Shown here: piece by piece, positions 61,815 to 64,000 of the stretch | Layout of the letters: each line of letters starts with the position of its first letter | Position numbering within the stretch: position 1 is the first letter of the stretch | Source: Pseudomonadota bacterium | GTDB lineage: Bacteria > Desulfobacterota > Binatia > Binatales > Binataceae | Length of the DNA stretch: 64,000 nt | NCBI GenBank assembly: GCA_021324855.1 | Contig: JAJPIG010000022.1 | Span: 62,001-126,000, forward strand | Direction of reading: 5' to 3' | Notes under the pieces: generated by a model | What the model was told of the DNA's origin: nothing | Databases searched by the model: none | The model's input: the letters and a program-made list of their open reading frames with translations, nothing else | Position numbers and translations under genes: made by a program

Positions 61815-63140
61815 ATGACTTTTCTGGCAGTACTGCTGCTGGGCGCCTGCGCCGTGCCGGTGCTCTATTTTTCGATGCGGGGTACCGGGGCGATGCTCGC
61901 GATCTTCTCGCTGGAGTTCGCCGGCTATTACGCCGCGCCGGTGCTGATGCTGCATCGAGTGCAGATCGGCGATTTTCCCGCTCGTGATCTTCCGCCGCAA
62001 ACGGTCTTCAAGGCGCTCGAACTTTCGCTCGCGAGCTTCATTCTCACCTGCCTCGGTTATTACCTGATTCCAAAAAGTTCAACGCTGATCCCAAGAATAA
62101 AATGTGCCTGGTCGAATCCGGGGATAATTCGGATGGCAGCGGTTGCGATGTGCGGGACGGGAATGGCCGCAAGCTATGCACTCCTGCTCCTTAGGGGCGC
62201 TTCAGGGCCGAGTCAGTTTGTCGCGGTACCGGCTGAACTGCTGATGTACGGGGTGGCTCTGCTCTTCACCCTGCAATTGATGCATCGCCTGAATCCGCTC
62301 TACCTGATCGCGCTCTGGGGAATTTTCATCCCGGCGCGTATGGCGCTCGGGCTGGCCGCGGGTGAGACCGCCGCCGTTCTGAGCGTTGGTTTGACTCTGT
62401 TGCTGTTGTATTGCGAACTGCGGGGCAGGATGTGGTGGTCTGCGATGATCATCGGAGCGTTTTCAGTCATTGTGCTGCGCCCTCTGATGACGCCGTTCCG
62501 CACATTAACCAGGGGGTCCGGTGTCGAGTCCGATGCTGGTGCTGCCGAGCGGCTGATAGTGTTCGGAAGAATCGCGCGCGGTGCGACGGAGGGGCGCTAC
62601 GGCGACTTCGATCATCTGGAGCAATTCGCCGCCAGACGGCTCTGTGTAATCTGCACCTTCGCGGACGTGGTTCGGCAGACCCCAAGAATCGTTCCTTACT
62701 GGAACGGGGCTACGTACTACCCGATTCTGTTAAAGCCCATCCCCCGGCTGCTATGGCCCGACAAACCGCTCGATATCTCCGGGCAGGACTTCGGCCATCG
62801 TTATGGTTACCTGGACCGAAGCAACTACGAAACCTCATACAATCTGCCTCAGACCGTCGAGCTGTACGCGAACTTCGGCACGATTGGTGTGCTGATCGGC
62901 TCCCTTCTGTTCGGCTTTCTGTATCGGTTCATCGAGTTGATGTTTTTTCATCCGAACAGCGGTATCGGAGCGGTTGCGATTGGGGCGGTGGCGTTGACCA
63001 ACCTTCTGGCGATCGAATCAGGCATATCGCTCGCAATCGGCGGACTCATCCTGGCGATGATCGCAGTCTTCCCTGTGGCGCTGGTCGTCGATTTGACGGA
63101 CCTATGGTCGGAATCGCGGCGTTGGATCAGCGCCGCTTAG
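61815..63140 (+). CDS. Membrane protein, probable O-antigen/EPS polymerase (Wzy-like)
   Basis: 441 residues, ten or more hydrophobic helices. The periplasmic loop near residues 290-340 contains IPRLLWPDKP followed by GQDFGHRYGYLD, NLPQTVELYANFGTIGVLIGS, a pattern typical of Wzy-like polymerases and related exopolysaccharide proteins. Sequence similarity in this family is low, so the call is moderate. It probably joins repeat units in the inner membrane. The next gene, a secreted protein, starts 43 bases later. Confidence 0.55.
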   Translation: MTFLAVLLLGACAVPVLYFSMRGTGAMLAIFSLEFAGYYAAPVLMLHRVQIGDFPARDLPPQTVFKALELSLASFILTCLGYYLIPKSSTLIPRIKCAWSNPGIIRMAAVAMCGTGMAASYALLLLRGASGPSQFVAVPAELLMYGVALLFTLQLMHRLNPLYLIALWGIFIPARMALGLAAGETAAVLSVGLTLLLLYCELRGRMWWSAMIIGAFSVIVLRPLMTPFRTLTRGSGVESDAGAAERLIVFGRIARGATEGRYGDFDHLEQFAARRLCVICTFADVVRQTPRIVPYWNGATYYPILLKPIPRLLWPDKPLDISGQDFGHRYGYLDRSNYETSYNLPQTVELYANFGTIGVLIGSLLFGFLYRFIELMFFHPNSGIGAVAIGAVALTNLLAIESGISLAIGGLILAMIAVFPVALVVDLTDLWSESRRWISAA

Positions 63141-63183
63141 CATCGTCGCGGCTGCGGCTTTCTATCAACTTGCGAGGTTAACA

Positions 63184-64000
63184 ATGCTGACAGTGCGCAG
63201 CCGAGTATCGGAACGATGGGTTCCGTTCGCAGTCGCTGCGGCCGCAATGGCCGTCATCGTGGCTGGTCCCGGCTCGGCCTTCACTCAATCCGACGTTCTC
63301 ACCGCGCTCGCCAACCAACGGTCAGGACGCGTTTTCAACGTCAGGACCTTCGGCGCGAGCGGCAGTCTGCGGACGGTGGATGTGACGGTCACGGCTGGCA
63401 GCACGATCGCGATTGTCCGAGGCGATGTAGCCGATTTCATTGTCGGCCAAACCGTCACGATTCTTCAGGCTGGCCGTCCACCGGCGGTCACCGCACCAAC
63501 CGGCTTAACCGGGAGCGCGATTAGCTACGATAAGAGCGGGCGGATGGGACAGCCGTGCCGGGTCGATTCTGGAAACGCGCGATGCGATGCGCGCTGGACC
63601 TGGCGAATCATCGCGGTCGACTCGCAACACGGCTCCAGCGCCCCGAGTGCGCCGCTTTCCATGGATCGCGCACCAGCTACTCCTAACCCTGCAAACCGCA
63701 TCCATCTCATCTGGAACTCCGATGCCTCAGCCGTCAGTTACCTCGTTTACGGATGTCAAGGCGACGGGTGTACGCCGACGCTCCGCGCGGTTCTGCCCAA
63801 CAACTGGTACACCTCCAAGGCGGGGCTCGAATGCGGTGGATGCACGCGGCCGGAGTTCATGATCTACGACTATATGGGGCACGACTTTGGGACCGACGAA
63901 CTCAGTGGCAAGTCGATGCCGCCCGGGCCACGCAATCAAAGTTTCCACGCGCGAATCCGCTCGATAAGTGGCCGGAATATCTCTCTCTCGGCTCCGCCTG
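63184..64000 (+). CDS. Secreted protein, truncated by window edge
   Basis: 272 residues visible, no stop before base 64000. A membrane-crossing or signal segment (about 11-32, VPFAVAAAAMAVIVAGPGSAF) precedes a beta-rich part with VFNVRTFGASGSL, reminiscent of the first strands of pectate-lyase-like beta-helix proteins. The polysaccharide-polymerase neighbour suggests an exopolysaccharide-processing or attached protein. The fold cannot be confirmed from the truncated sequence. Confidence 0.5.
   Translation, partial: MLTVRSRVSERWVPFAVAAAAMAVIVAGPGSAFTQSDVLTALANQRSGRVFNVRTFGASGSLRTVDVTVTAGSTIAIVRGDVADFIVGQTVTILQAGRPPAVTAPTGLTGSAISYDKSGRMGQPCRVDSGNARCDARWTWRIIAVDSQHGSSAPSAPLSMDRAPATPNPANRIHLIWNSDASAVSYLVYGCQGDGCTPTLRAVLPNNWYTSKAGLECGGCTRPEFMIYDYMGHDFGTDELSGKSMPPGPRNQSFHARIRSISGRNISLSAPP

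Overview
The window is GC-rich, densely coded DNA from a diderm (Gram-negative-type) bacterium. It encodes a complete Mla-type lipid-transport operon, a TonB-dependent receptor, several outer-membrane barrel proteins and several lipoproteins. The mix of flavin-dependent luciferase-family oxidoreductases, dienelactone hydrolases, DUF1329 proteins, Rieske oxygenases and a probable selenoprotein resembles uncultivated soil lineages of the Desulfobacterota/Binatota type. No rRNA or marker gene is present, so this placement is only an inference. I saw no tRNA, rRNA, CRISPR array or transposase.

Layout. 1-7.1 kb: end of an alpha/beta hydrolase, a luciferase-family oxidoreductase, an SDR, an outer-membrane barrel protein, a PrxQ/Bcp peroxiredoxin whose catalytic residue is encoded by an in-frame TGA (selenocysteine), a universal stress protein, a Leu/Glu-type dehydrogenase and a DUF3313 lipoprotein. 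7.3-11.7 kb: a three-gene phosphorelay (PAS histidine kinase, single-domain response regulator, hybrid kinase) with overlapping stop/start codons. 11.9-19 kb: two dienelactone hydrolases, the four-gene Mla operon, an alpha/beta hydrolase and a fluoroacetate-dehalogenase homologue with every known active-site residue. 19.3-25.4 kb: a TonB receptor, then an Rrf2 regulator divergent from a small-gene operon (membrane peptide, YezD/DUF2292, lipoprotein, porin, decayed TauE/SafE exporter) that looks sulfur-related. 25.6-38.9 kb: three MFS exporters (one in a MarR-HlyD-EmrB operon), cupin, EthD, flavin-reductase-like and GlcG-like proteins, and two tandem MetE-core methyltransferases. 39-45.5 kb: DUF1329, a pita-bread hydrolase without metal ligands, a fumarylacetoacetase-family enzyme, a methyltransferase, an esterase and a cupin.

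45.5-60.0 kb is a probable catabolic island bounded by two diverged direct repeats of about 87 bp. It holds a GAF histidine kinase and NarL-type regulator, then eleven minus-strand genes: two Rieske dioxygenase alpha/beta pairs, a second DUF1329 protein, an AlkB/XylM-like membrane hydroxylase, a ferredoxin-NADH reductase, a zinc alcohol dehydrogenase, and a meta-cleavage lower pathway (hydrolase, hydratase, aldolase). Together these could oxidise an alkyl or aromatic hydrocarbon and carry the ring-fission product to pyruvate-type products, but no ring-cleavage dioxygenase or dihydrodiol dehydrogenase is visible. 60-64 kb: a glutathione S-transferase, a secreted cyclase-family hydrolase, and the start of a likely polysaccharide locus (Wzy-like polymerase and a truncated secreted protein).
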